A stretch of DNA of 5,672 bases from a bacterium (GTDB lineage Bacteria; BMS3Abin14), in the NCBI GenBank assembly GCA_022865845.1, contig JALHUC010000461.1, positions 1-5,672 of the forward strand, given 5' to 3'. Every line of letters starts with the position of its first letter. Position 1 is the first letter of the stretch. Both the position numbers and the translations under genes were made by a program. A model generated the notes under the pieces. It was not told where the DNA came from. It made no database searches and was given only the letters and a program-made list of their open reading frames with translations. This document shows, piece by piece, positions 1 through 5,672 of this stretch.

Positions 1-655
1 ACTTGGTCTCGTAATCGTAGAACCCCGATTCGGTAACGATCTGAACGATAGCCATCGGACGATCGTTGAGCACTCCCACCGTAAGGTCCTCACCTTCCAC
101 GAACTCCTCCACCAGGACATCCGGATCGTGGGATGCGGCGATCTTTATCGCCTTTTCAAGTTCACCTTCCTCCCTCACAACCGATATACCGATGGTTGAA
201 CCTTCCCGGTTGGGCTTGACTACAACAGGCAACCCCATGGCAAGAGGCGCGTCATAATTTCCAGGCCCCAGTTCGGTGCATTCGGGGGTGGGAATTCCCA
301 TGGCACGCAACACCCTTTTGGTCATGATCTTGTCCATGGCCAGGGCCGACGCCATGACACCGGGTCCTGTATAGGGGATGCCCATAAGCTCCAGAGCACC
401 CTGGATCGTTCCATCTTCCCCGCCTCTTCCGTGAAGAGCGATAAAGGCGGTGGCAACCTTTTCCCGGGCCATCTCCTCCCTCCAGGCTCCCTGTGTGTCG
501 ATACCCACGGCATCCACACCTTCCTCGAGAAGAGCTCCAAGGATCGCCTTGCCTGTGGTGAGGGAAACCTCCCGTTCGGCCGAGGTTCCGCCCATGAGCA
601 CGCCCACCCTGCCCGCCGATCTGTTTCCTGACTTTCCCTCACGTGAGCTATTCAT
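1..655 (-). CDS. ddl: D-alanine--D-alanine ligase, partial (C-terminus beyond left edge)
   Basis: ATP-grasp ligase that joins two D-alanines into the dipeptide MurF adds to the peptidoglycan precursor; cytoplasmic. The visible 218 residues read as a DdlB-type enzyme. The N-terminal motif GGTSAEREVSL (22-32) carries Glu27, equivalent to E. coli DdlB Glu15. ALHGRGGEDGT follows with His75 (E. coli His63). The ATP-binding stretch KPNREGSTIGIS begins at Lys147 (E. coli Lys144), with Ser153 at the Ser150 position. The segment ends SGFYDYETK at Lys218 (E. coli Lys215). About 90 residues of a usual ~305-310 are missing to the left. The ATG at 655-653 is the only sensible start: the frame has no nearby upstream start codon and a strong purine-rich ribosome site precedes it. 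This gives about 12 more N-terminal residues than E. coli, a polar tail rich in Ser, Arg and Gly before the first beta strand. The start overlaps the murB stop by eight bases, suggesting translational coupling. No frameshift seen. Confidence 0.96.
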   Translation of the reverse strand, partial: MNSSREGKSGNRSAGRVGVLMGGTSAEREVSLTTGKAILGALLEEGVDAVGIDTQGAWREEMAREKVATAFIALHGRGGEDGTIQGALELMGIPYTGPGVMASALAMDKIMTKRVLRAMGIPTPECTELGPGNYDAPLAMGLPVVVKPNREGSTIGISVVREEGELEKAIKIAASHDPDVLVEEFVEGEDLTVGVLNDRPMAIVQIVTESGFYDYETK

Positions 656-1556
656 GGATGACCCTGACCTCCTCCTGAAGCATGACACCAAATCTTTTAT
701 GAACCGTTCCCCTCACCTTTTCGGCAAGTGTAAGAAAATCAGCGGTGGTAGCCCCTCCCAGGTTCACGAGAAAGTTCGCGTGCACCTCCGATACCTGGGC
801 ATTTCCGACCCTTACACCCTTCATCCCTGCCTCATCGATGAGCCTTCCTGCGCTGTCACCCTCGGGGTTACGAAACCAGCAGCCTGCGCTGGGCAGGCCT
901 GAGGGTTGTGTTTCCTTCCTCTTCTCTTTCAAAACCTGGATCCTGGACCGCACTTCCTCCTCGGTGGACAGCGCCAGACCGAGCCTTGCCTCGAGGATGA
1001 TATGGGTCTCAGGGAGGTTTGATGAGCGGTAGGAAAAGCCCAGCTTTTCCGCCGGCAGCCAATGGATATCCTCTCCGTCAAAAACCCGCACCTCGCGGAT
1101 CACGTCCGATATCTCCCCCTCCCTGGTTCCGGCGTTCATGAACACCGCTCCCCCGACAGTCCCGGGAATACCCGCGAGGCACTCCATGCCGGCCAGGCCA
1201 TAGGCGGCCGAAGCTTCGATGGCCCCGGTCAGGGTGGCCGCGGCTCCTGTGAGAAGCACGGAGCCGTCCTCCACCTTCATGCGCGCGAACCGTCTGCCCA
1301 GGCGCACAACACATCCCGGGTAGCCGCCGTTGGCAAAAACAACGTTGGTGCCTCCCCCAAGAAGAACCCAGGGAACGCCTTCCAGTTTGAGAAACTCCAG
1401 AAGCTCAATGATGTCTTCCGTGCTCTCCGGGATGGCGAACAGGGCCGCCAGACCGCCCGTTTTCAGATATAGGTGGCGGCTTAACGGCTCAGACTCCCTC
1501 AGATCACCAAGAAAGCCCCGCTTCCTGATCTTTCGAACGAGAGGTGCCGTGATCAT
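648..1556 (-). CDS. murB: UDP-N-acetylenolpyruvoylglucosamine reductase (type II)
   Basis: FAD enzyme that uses NADPH to reduce UDP-GlcNAc-enolpyruvate to UDP-MurNAc, the second committed step of peptidoglycan precursor synthesis; cytoplasmic. The 302 residues show the FAD-binding signature LLGGGTNVVFANGGYPG (65-81), then ECLAGIPGTVGGAVFMNAG (125-143), SYRSSNLP (175-182) with the expected catalytic Arg177, and SAGCWFRNP (223-231). The C-terminal MurB domain ends QEEVRVI with the conserved Glu296. Length and the direct run from SYRSS into the C-terminal domain fit the shorter type II class, without the extra loop of the E. coli enzyme. The proton-donor position, serine in E. coli and S. aureus, is Cys226 here. 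The ATG at 1556-1554 overlaps the murC TGA by four bases, and GAGAGG eight bases upstream is a usable ribosome site. The gene ends in TAG inside the start of ddl. Function is well supported; only the effect of Cys226 is inferred. Confidence 0.97.
   Translation of the reverse strand: MITAPLVRKIRKRGFLGDLRESEPLSRHLYLKTGGLAALFAIPESTEDIIELLEFLKLEGVPWVLLGGGTNVVFANGGYPGCVVRLGRRFARMKVEDGSVLLTGAAATLTGAIEASAAYGLAGMECLAGIPGTVGGAVFMNAGTREGEISDVIREVRVFDGEDIHWLPAEKLGFSYRSSNLPETHIILEARLGLALSTEEEVRSRIQVLKEKRKETQPSGLPSAGCWFRNPEGDSAGRLIDEAGMKGVRVGNAQVSEVHANFLVNLGGATTADFLTLAEKVRGTVHKRFGVMLQEEVRVIHE
667..676 (-). promoter_or_regulatory. Ribosome binding site for ddl, inside murB
   Basis: Read on the minus strand this is AGGAGGAGGT, a near-perfect Shine-Dalgarno sequence embedded in the last codons of murB. 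The AGGAGG core nearest the start lies about 12 bases before the ATG at 655-653, slightly longer than ideal. It supports choosing that ATG and suggests ddl can recruit ribosomes itself as well as receive them from murB. Confidence 0.7.
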
Positions 1557-2929
1557 TTTCCCAGCCTCTCGAGAATCTGCTCACCTGCCTTCCAGATATC
1601 ACCAGCACCTAAAGTGAGCAGAAGGTCACCCTCCTGCAGTTCATCCACGGCCATTTTCACCGCCTCGTCCCATGGGCCAACGTACTCGGCGTTCTTGTGG
1701 CCATGATTGGTGATGGAACCGGCCACATCCTCACCGGTGAGGTTGTCCAGCTGTTTCTCGCCGGCAGCGTAGATATCACACACAAGAACCCTGTCGGCGT
1801 TGTGAAAAGCCATGCCGAAATCCTGGAGGAGATCTCTGGTGCGGCTGAACCTGTGGGGCTGGAAAAGCGCTACAACCCGCCCCTTCCAACCGATCCGCGC
1901 GGCGCTAAGAGTCGCGCTGATCTCGGCCGGGTGGTGGGCATAGTCGTCATAGATTGAGATTCCTTTGGCTTCCCCTTTTTTCTGAAACCGCCTCTGTGTC
2001 CCTGAATAGGAGCCAAGAGCCCTTACGATCACCGCGAAAGGAACTTCCATCTCCAGTCCCACCGCGATGGCAGCCAGGGAGTTATAAACGTTATGAACGC
2101 CAGGTACCGGCAGCCGCACTTCACCCAGAGCCTCATCGCCCAGGCAGGCAGTGTATGTGGAGGTAAACCCTTCATGGATGATATCGGTTGCCCTTACGTC
2201 GGCCTGAGCGGTCAAACCGTAGGTGATGACAGGCCGTTCCAGATCAGCCAGCATCCCCGCGACATCCGTGTCATCCACACACAAAATAGCGCGCCCGTAA
2301 AAAGGCACCTTTTCTAAAAAACGGCGAAAGGCCGATCTCAGTTCGTCGATGGTACCGTAGTAGTCCATGTGCTCGTTATCTATGTTTGTCACCACTGCAA
2401 TAGTTGGAGTGAGCTGAAGGAATGAGCCATCGCTCTCATCAGCTTCGGCCAGGAGAAAATCCCCTTCACCCAGGCGCGCGTTGGTTCCCAGGCTGCCCAA
2501 CTTCCCGCCGATGACCACAGTGGGATCCAGGCCGGCTTCGGCCATGATGGTCGCCACCATGGAGGTAGTTGTGGTTTTACCGTGAGAACCGGCTATGGCG
2601 ATCCCATACTTCATCCGCATGAGTTCATTGAGCATAGCGGCACGAGGCACCACCGGTATTCCCTCCTGCCTGGCAGCTATGACCTCCGGGTTGTCATCCT
2701 TGACAGCCGAAGAGATAACCACCACATCGGCTTCCCCCAAATTTTCACCGGCATGGCCCGCCGTCACCTTGCAGCCCACCTGCACCAGATGCCTTGTGGT
2801 TTCACTCAGGACCAGATCGGACCCGGTGACCTCATAACCCAGGTTCGCCAGCACCTCTGCGATACCGGACATGCCGATGCCGCCGATGCCGACGAAGTGG
2901 ATGTGCCTTGTTTTTCTTAACTTCACCAT
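1553..2929 (-). CDS. murC: UDP-N-acetylmuramate--L-alanine ligase
   Basis: ATP-dependent Mur ligase that adds L-alanine, the first stem-peptide residue, to UDP-MurNAc; cytoplasmic. At 458 residues it has normal family length and all three Mur ligase domains. The N-terminal Rossmann-like domain carries HFVGIGGIGMSGIAEVL (11-27). The central ATPase domain has the P-loop GSHGKTTTT (114-122), the acidic EADESDGSF (162-170), NIDNEHMDYY (182-191) and GVHNVYNSLAA (277-287). The C-terminal domain shows DDYAHHPAEI (328-337), FQPHRFSRT (356-364) and TLGAGDIW (439-446). DDYAHHP and FQPHR(Y/F)SR mark MurC among the Mur ligases. The ATG at 2929-2927 is preceded by GGAG with a nine-base spacer; a GTG one codon later is a weaker alternative. 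Unlike its neighbours it does not overlap the gene before it: a 237-base repeat-filled gap separates it from murG. It overlaps murB by four bases at its 3' end. No broken motif is visible. Confidence 0.98.
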   Translation of the reverse strand: MVKLRKTRHIHFVGIGGIGMSGIAEVLANLGYEVTGSDLVLSETTRHLVQVGCKVTAGHAGENLGEADVVVISSAVKDDNPEVIAARQEGIPVVPRAAMLNELMRMKYGIAIAGSHGKTTTTSMVATIMAEAGLDPTVVIGGKLGSLGTNARLGEGDFLLAEADESDGSFLQLTPTIAVVTNIDNEHMDYYGTIDELRSAFRRFLEKVPFYGRAILCVDDTDVAGMLADLERPVITYGLTAQADVRATDIIHEGFTSTYTACLGDEALGEVRLPVPGVHNVYNSLAAIAVGLEMEVPFAVIVRALGSYSGTQRRFQKKGEAKGISIYDDYAHHPAEISATLSAARIGWKGRVVALFQPHRFSRTRDLLQDFGMAFHNADRVLVCDIYAAGEKQLDNLTGEDVAGSITNHGHKNAEYVGPWDEAVKMAVDELQEGDLLLTLGAGDIWKAGEQILERLGK

Positions 2930-2938
2930 GCTCTTATT

Positions 2939-2942
2939 CTCC
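2939..2942 (-). promoter_or_regulatory. Ribosome binding site for murC
   Basis: GGAG on the minus strand, nine bases before the murC ATG at 2929-2927. It favours that ATG over the GTG one codon downstream. It directly abuts the end of the eight-base periodic array at 2943-3006, so any structure formed by the array in the mRNA would sit against the initiation site. Confidence 0.6.
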
Positions 2943-3006
2943 GTACCTATGTGTCCAAGTATCTAAGTGCCTAAGTAATTACCTGGATACCTGGTTACTT
3001 CGTTAC
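2943..3006. repeat. Eight-base periodic array with orientation switch at a central palindrome
   Basis: On the plus strand the 64 bases divide exactly into eight octamers. The first four are GTACCTAT, GTGTCCAA, GTATCTAA and GTGCCTAA. The fifth, GTAATTAC (2975-2982), is a perfect palindrome. The last three are CTGGATAC, CTGGTTAC and TTCGTTAC, whose reverse complements are GTATCCAG, GTAACCAG and GTAACGAA and so resemble the first group (GTATCTAA and GTATCCAG agree at six of eight positions). The array therefore reads as one diverged unit, roughly GTRYCYAA, repeated outward from a symmetric centre. Arm-to-arm identity is imperfect (14 of 24 in the aligned register), so a stable hairpin is possible but not assured. 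It does not look coding, and its function and family are unknown to me. Confidence 0.75.
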
Positions 3007-3031
3007 AGCCTTCCCCCCAGCCTGAGCCTTA

Positions 3032-3055
3032 CCCTGTGAACCCTGTGGTGAAAAA
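3032..3055. repeat. Two-unit CCCTGTG periodic repeat ending in an A-run
   Basis: CCCTGTGAA (3032-3040) is followed immediately by CCCTGTGGTG (3041-3050) and then AAAAA (3051-3055). The layout, tandem nine-base pyrimidine-TG units with the last ending GGT(G) and running into As, matches the repeat at 3099-3132 in the same orientation. I read it as a diverged second copy of the same kind of element. No coding potential or function can be assigned. Confidence 0.5.
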
Positions 3056-3091
3056 CATCGCCTATATATAAACTGTGCTTTACCCCAAATT

Positions 3092-3137
3092 AAGCTTTCC
3101 TCTGCGTCCCTCCGCGTACTCTGCGGTAAAAAGCTTT
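3092..3137. repeat. CTCTGCG-type nine-to-ten-base periodic repeat flanked by AAGCTTT
   Basis: Three units lie in tandem on the plus strand: CTCTGCGT (3100-3107), CTCCGCGT (3110-3117) and CTCTGCGGT (3119-3127), spaced ten then nine bases and followed by AAAAA. The same seven bases, AAGCTTT, occur at both ends (3092-3098 and 3131-3137). Short arrays of this CTCTGCGT/CTCTGCGGT kind are, to my recollection, scattered between genes in many environmental bacterial genomes; I cannot verify that here. The GC-rich units stand out from AT-rich DNA on either side. No function is assignable from sequence. Confidence 0.6.
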
Positions 3138-3166
3138 GATCGTTTTAATAAAAACTGTTCCTTCGC

Positions 3167-4264
3167 TCAGTCGCTAAGTCGGATTTCCGCATATCCGATC
3201 CTCTGAAGTTCTTCAGTCACTATTCTCTCCGCCGCATTTCGAATACCGGCCTTCGCGCTTGCCTGGGCCATATCAGCCAGAAGGCCGGGAGTATCCAACA
3301 GCTTTCTTAACTGCTCATAGAGCTGGTCAGGTGTCGCTTCATCGGGGTCGATGACAACTGCCGCACCCCTTTCCTCCATCCACCTTGCGTTGAGTTCCTG
3401 GTGTCCTCCCGCCGCATGGGGAAAAGGGATGAGCACGGCAGGGAGGCCTGATGCGGTAAGCTCTGAAACAGCCATAGCGCCTGCTCTCGAAAGACAAAGA
3501 TCAGCCCTCCCGTAGGCATCGGCCATTCCGATGATGAACGGTACCACCTCGACATCCACGCCGGCCTTCAGGTAGCCTTCCCGGATCGTTTCCTCGTGGG
3601 CATGACCTGTCTGATGGATCACCTCAAAACCCGGAAACTCATTTTTCAACCGCCCGACGACCTCCATGGCCAGCTCATTTATCTGCATCGCTCCCTGACT
3701 TCCTCCCAGTATAAGGAGCGTCCTTCGCCCCGATGGTCGTATCAGCCCCTCGGCAGGGAGAACTTCAGGCCTTATGGGGTTGCCGGTTACCCTGGTCTTT
3801 TCCACCGGGAACACCTCACTGCGACTCGCAAAACCTTGATAGATCCTGTGGACAAATCGCGCCAGAACCTGGTTGGCCCTTCCCGGTGAGACGTTCTGCT
3901 CCAGTATGGATCGGGGCAGCCCTCTTGCAGCCGCAGCCAGGACCGCCGGAACTGAAGCGTAGCCACCCACACCGAGTACCAGATCCGGTTTCAGGCGTCC
4001 GAGGATCCTGAAGGCCTTAAAACACGCCGCAACAAGTAAAGTCCCTCGTGCGACTCCCCCGAAAAATCCGTGTCCCACAACACCGCGCACAGGCAGGGTG
4101 ACCAGTTCATACCCCAAGGCCGGGACCACCCTGGTCTCCAACCCTCTGTCCGCGCCAATAAAAACCACCTCCACATCGGCCGCCAGCCGCTGGAACTCAC
4201 TGGCCAGAGCAACCCCGGGAAAGAGATGCCCGCCGGTTCCTCCTCCTGCAATGACCAGTTTCAT
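3167..4264 (-). CDS. murG: UDP-N-acetylglucosamine--lipid I N-acetylglucosaminyltransferase
   Basis: GT28 glycosyltransferase that moves GlcNAc from UDP-GlcNAc to lipid I, making lipid II at the inner face of the cytoplasmic membrane. The 365 residues form the usual two Rossmann-like domains. The N-terminal acceptor domain starts with the glycine-rich GGGTGGHLFPG (7-17) and has GVGGYASVPAVLAA (98-111) and EQN (122-124). After GNPIRPEV (161-168), the C-terminal UDP-GlcNAc domain has GGSQGA (187-192), SRAGAMAVSEL (259-269) with the nucleotide-binding Glu268, and GGHQELNA (286-293). Length is typical and no signal peptide is present, as expected for a peripheral membrane protein. The ATG at 4264-4262 overlaps the ftsW TGA by four bases, and AGGAG at 4274-4278, nine bases upstream, confirms it. 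The stop at 3167-3169 is followed by the repeat-containing gap before murC. No clear GC-rich hairpin terminator follows, so read-through into murC is likely. The pair Gly286-Gly287 stands where many homologues have polar residues before HQ; I think this harmless. Confidence 0.98.
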   Translation of the reverse strand: MKLVIAGGGTGGHLFPGVALASEFQRLAADVEVVFIGADRGLETRVVPALGYELVTLPVRGVVGHGFFGGVARGTLLVAACFKAFRILGRLKPDLVLGVGGYASVPAVLAAAARGLPRSILEQNVSPGRANQVLARFVHRIYQGFASRSEVFPVEKTRVTGNPIRPEVLPAEGLIRPSGRRTLLILGGSQGAMQINELAMEVVGRLKNEFPGFEVIHQTGHAHEETIREGYLKAGVDVEVVPFIIGMADAYGRADLCLSRAGAMAVSELTASGLPAVLIPFPHAAGGHQELNARWMEERGAAVVIDPDEATPDQLYEQLRKLLDTPGLLADMAQASAKAGIRNAAERIVTEELQRIGYAEIRLSD

Positions 4265-5358
4265 GCTGTTTTGCTCCTGCCGGCCACATTGAGAAGGATC
4301 CCGACAGCGATCATTGAGGTGAGCAGTGATGATCCGCCGTAGCTGATGAAGGGCAGGGGCAAGCCTTTTGTAGGCAGAAGACCCAGGACGACCATACAGT
4401 TGATAAGAGCCTGAAGAGCAAGCATGAGGGTGAGCCCGGCGCCGAGCATAGCGCCGAAGCTGTCGGGCGCCGCCGCCGACACCTTCATGCCTTTAATGAT
4501 GAGGACCGCGAAGAGGCCCAGGACCGCCGCCACTCCCAGAAAACCCAGCTCTTCGCCAATGACCGCGAGAATGAAATCCGTATGTGACTCGGGCAGGAAA
4601 AACAGTTTGCTCTTCCCTGCCCCCAGACCCGTTCCGAAAAGACCTCCGTCTCCAAAAGCCACATAGGACTGCACCAACTGGAACCCTGATCCGTCATATT
4701 CCTTCCACGGGTCCAGGAACGCCTTCATCCGCTGCACCCTGAAATCCTTCACCAGGACCAGATAGGTGATAACAGGGATTGAAGCCAGGCTGATGCCTGT
4801 CAGTACCCTCCAGGAGACACCGGATATGAAAAGCATGGTGCACACGATCATCCCTATGAACATGGCTGTTCCCAGATCGGGTTCCTTTACGACCAGGAAG
4901 GAAACAACACACATCACCGCCAATGGAGGAAAGATAAGCCGAGGCTCGGTCCTCAGCCTTTCGCCTCTTGCCGCCAGGTAGCGGGCCATATACATAACCA
5001 CCACAAGTTTTGCAAACTCCCCGATCTGGAGGGAAATGGGTCCGATACGGAACCATCTCGAAGCGTTGTTGGCTTTGTGCCCAAGGGGTGTCAGCACAAG
5101 GACCAGCAGAAAAACGGTTAACGCCAGCAGCCCGATCACGCTCCTCTGCCATACTTCGTAAGGAATGGCTGCGCCAACTACCAGGGCCATGATCCCAACA
5201 ATGAGGAAAAAGATCTGCCGCTTGAAATAGTAATAACTGTCACCCCCGTGTTCCATGTCAGCTCGAACCGCGCTTGCCGAAAAAATGATCACCGTTCCAA
5301 GGATCGCCAACGCAAGGACAGCAATGACCAGGGTAGGATCAAGTCTCAGATGTCTCAT
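4261..5358 (-). CDS. ftsW: Septal peptidoglycan glycosyltransferase FtsW (SEDS family)
   Basis: Integral membrane SEDS protein that polymerises lipid II into glycan strands at the division septum with its partner class B penicillin-binding protein FtsI. The 365 residues show about ten hydrophobic segments, roughly 8-30, 49-66, 73-91, 110-130, 141-158, 162-179, 185-204, 262-288, 302-328 and 339-359. SEDS hallmarks are SRWFRIGPISLQIGEFAK (100-117), KEPDLGTA (158-165), LPESHTDFILAVIGEELGF (255-273) and PTKGLPLPFISYGGSS (329-344). Asp261 in HTDF matches the catalytic aspartate of E. coli FtsW (Asp297), at the end of the large periplasmic loop 205-261. It is shorter than E. coli FtsW (414) mainly because it lacks the long cytoplasmic N-terminal tail, as in many non-enterobacterial homologues. 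The dcw position between murD and murG argues for FtsW rather than RodA. The ATG at 5358-5356 overlaps the murD TGA by four bases. No clear ribosome site precedes it, so translation probably depends on coupling to murD. Confidence 0.96.
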   Translation of the reverse strand: MRHLRLDPTLVIAVLALAILGTVIIFSASAVRADMEHGGDSYYYFKRQIFFLIVGIMALVVGAAIPYEVWQRSVIGLLALTVFLLVLVLTPLGHKANNASRWFRIGPISLQIGEFAKLVVVMYMARYLAARGERLRTEPRLIFPPLAVMCVVSFLVVKEPDLGTAMFIGMIVCTMLFISGVSWRVLTGISLASIPVITYLVLVKDFRVQRMKAFLDPWKEYDGSGFQLVQSYVAFGDGGLFGTGLGAGKSKLFFLPESHTDFILAVIGEELGFLGVAAVLGLFAVLIIKGMKVSAAAPDSFGAMLGAGLTLMLALQALINCMVVLGLLPTKGLPLPFISYGGSSLLTSMIAVGILLNVAGRSKTA

Positions 5359-5672
5359 CGCACCAACCCGATATATTTCCGGGCCGCCTCTTTGAAAACG
5401 CGCCCTCGTTCCTCGTACCCGCTGAACATGTCAAAGCTCGAACACGCGGGTGAAAAGAGGATCTCGCTTCCTGACCTTGCACGTTGAACCGCTACCCTCA
5501 TCGCCTCGTCAAGGGTACTGACCTCCACGATGTTCGCGGCCCCTTCAAACGCTACTTTCATCCTTTTCGCAGCCTCACCGATGAGGATCAAATGAGTCAC
5601 TTTTCGCCGGATAACCTTCTCCAGGTGCTCATAGGAGGTCCCCTTGTCCTTCCCGCCGAGGATGAGGATCAC
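5355..5672 (-). CDS. murD: UDP-N-acetylmuramoylalanine--D-glutamate ligase, partial (C-terminal domain only)
   Basis: Mur ligase that adds D-glutamate to UDP-MurNAc-L-alanine; cytoplasmic. Only the last 105 residues are in the window. The N-terminal and central ATPase domains lie past the right edge, so the P-loop and carbamylated lysine cannot be checked. The visible part is the C-terminal Rossmann-like domain. It opens with ILILGGKDKG, followed by the helix and strand order of MurD and the motif SPACSSFDMFSGYEERGRVF (segment residues 74-93). This corresponds to E. coli MurD SPACASLDQFKNFEQRG, which contributes to D-glutamate binding, and it distinguishes MurD from MurC, MurE and MurF. The GTG at the very edge is an internal valine, not a start. 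The TGA at 5355-5357 lies inside the ftsW start, a four-base overlap that supports a shared transcript. Confidence 0.95.
   Translation of the reverse strand: MILILGGKDKGTSYEHLEKVIRRKVTHLILIGEAAKRMKVAFEGAANIVEVSTLDEAMRVAVQRARSGSEILFSPACSSFDMFSGYEERGRVFKEAARKYIGLVR

Noticed and set aside
322..642. Open frame of 106 codons on the minus strand within ddl
   Set aside because: It is out of frame with the intact Ddl reading frame, which carries all expected catalytic motifs.
450..902. Open frame of 150 codons on the plus strand opposite ddl and murB
   Set aside because: It is antisense to two strongly conserved genes, its protein is low in recognisable motifs, and it is explained by GC-biased codons of the opposite strand.
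1062..1472. Open frame of 136 codons on the plus strand opposite murB
   Set aside because: It is antisense to conserved MurB motifs and has no plausible ribosome site or recognisable domain.
2943..3137. CRISPR array
   Set aside because: The repeat units are 8-10 bases, contiguous and diverged, without the constant repeats of about 24-37 bases and unique spacers of a CRISPR.
3141..3155. Possible terminator after murG (GTTTT/AAAAC short stem)
   Set aside because: The stem is only about five A-T-rich pairs with no GC-rich core, too weak for an intrinsic terminator.
4694..5152. Open frame of 152 codons on the minus strand in another frame within ftsW
   Set aside because: It lies wholly inside ftsW, whose membrane segments and SEDS motifs are intact in the other frame; the alternative protein resembles no family I know.
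4261..5358. RodA instead of FtsW
   Set aside because: The two SEDS proteins share motifs, but the position between murD and murG is the standard ftsW locus and no elongation genes (mreBCD, mrdA) are nearby.

Overview
The window lies inside a division and cell wall (dcw) cluster. Every gene I can support is on the minus strand, so transcription runs from right to left. In transcription order they are: the C-terminal end of murD (cut by the right edge), ftsW, murG, a 237-base gap, murC, murB and ddl (cut by the left edge). All six products act in one pathway. MurB, MurC and MurD build UDP-MurNAc-peptide in the cytoplasm, Ddl supplies D-Ala-D-Ala, MurG turns lipid I into lipid II, and FtsW polymerises lipid II at the septum.

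The order murD-ftsW-murG-murC-murB-ddl matches the E. coli cluster except that murB sits between murC and ddl. That arrangement, type II MurB, moderately GC-rich codon use and an FtsW without a long N-terminal tail suggest a diderm bacterium of the deltaproteobacterial (Desulfobacterota/Desulfuromonadota-like) kind. This placement is inference, since no rRNA or other strong marker is present. ftsQ, ftsA and ftsZ would be expected past the left edge, and mraY, murF and murE past the right edge.

The genes are very tightly packed. murD/ftsW, ftsW/murG and murC/murB each overlap by four bases (ATGA), and murB/ddl overlap by eight. The one break is the murG-murC gap (2930-3166), which is also the only non-coding DNA. 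It is not random: it holds an eight-base periodic array that reverses orientation about a palindrome and abuts the murC ribosome binding site, plus two diverged copies of a nine-to-ten-base CTCTGCG/CCCTGTG-type periodic repeat.

I found no new multi-gene system. The enzymes are conventional and appear intact where visible. The repeat-filled gap is the feature most worth following up, with lesser interest in the cysteine at the MurB catalytic-acid position and in the Ddl specificity residue that falls exactly on the window edge.
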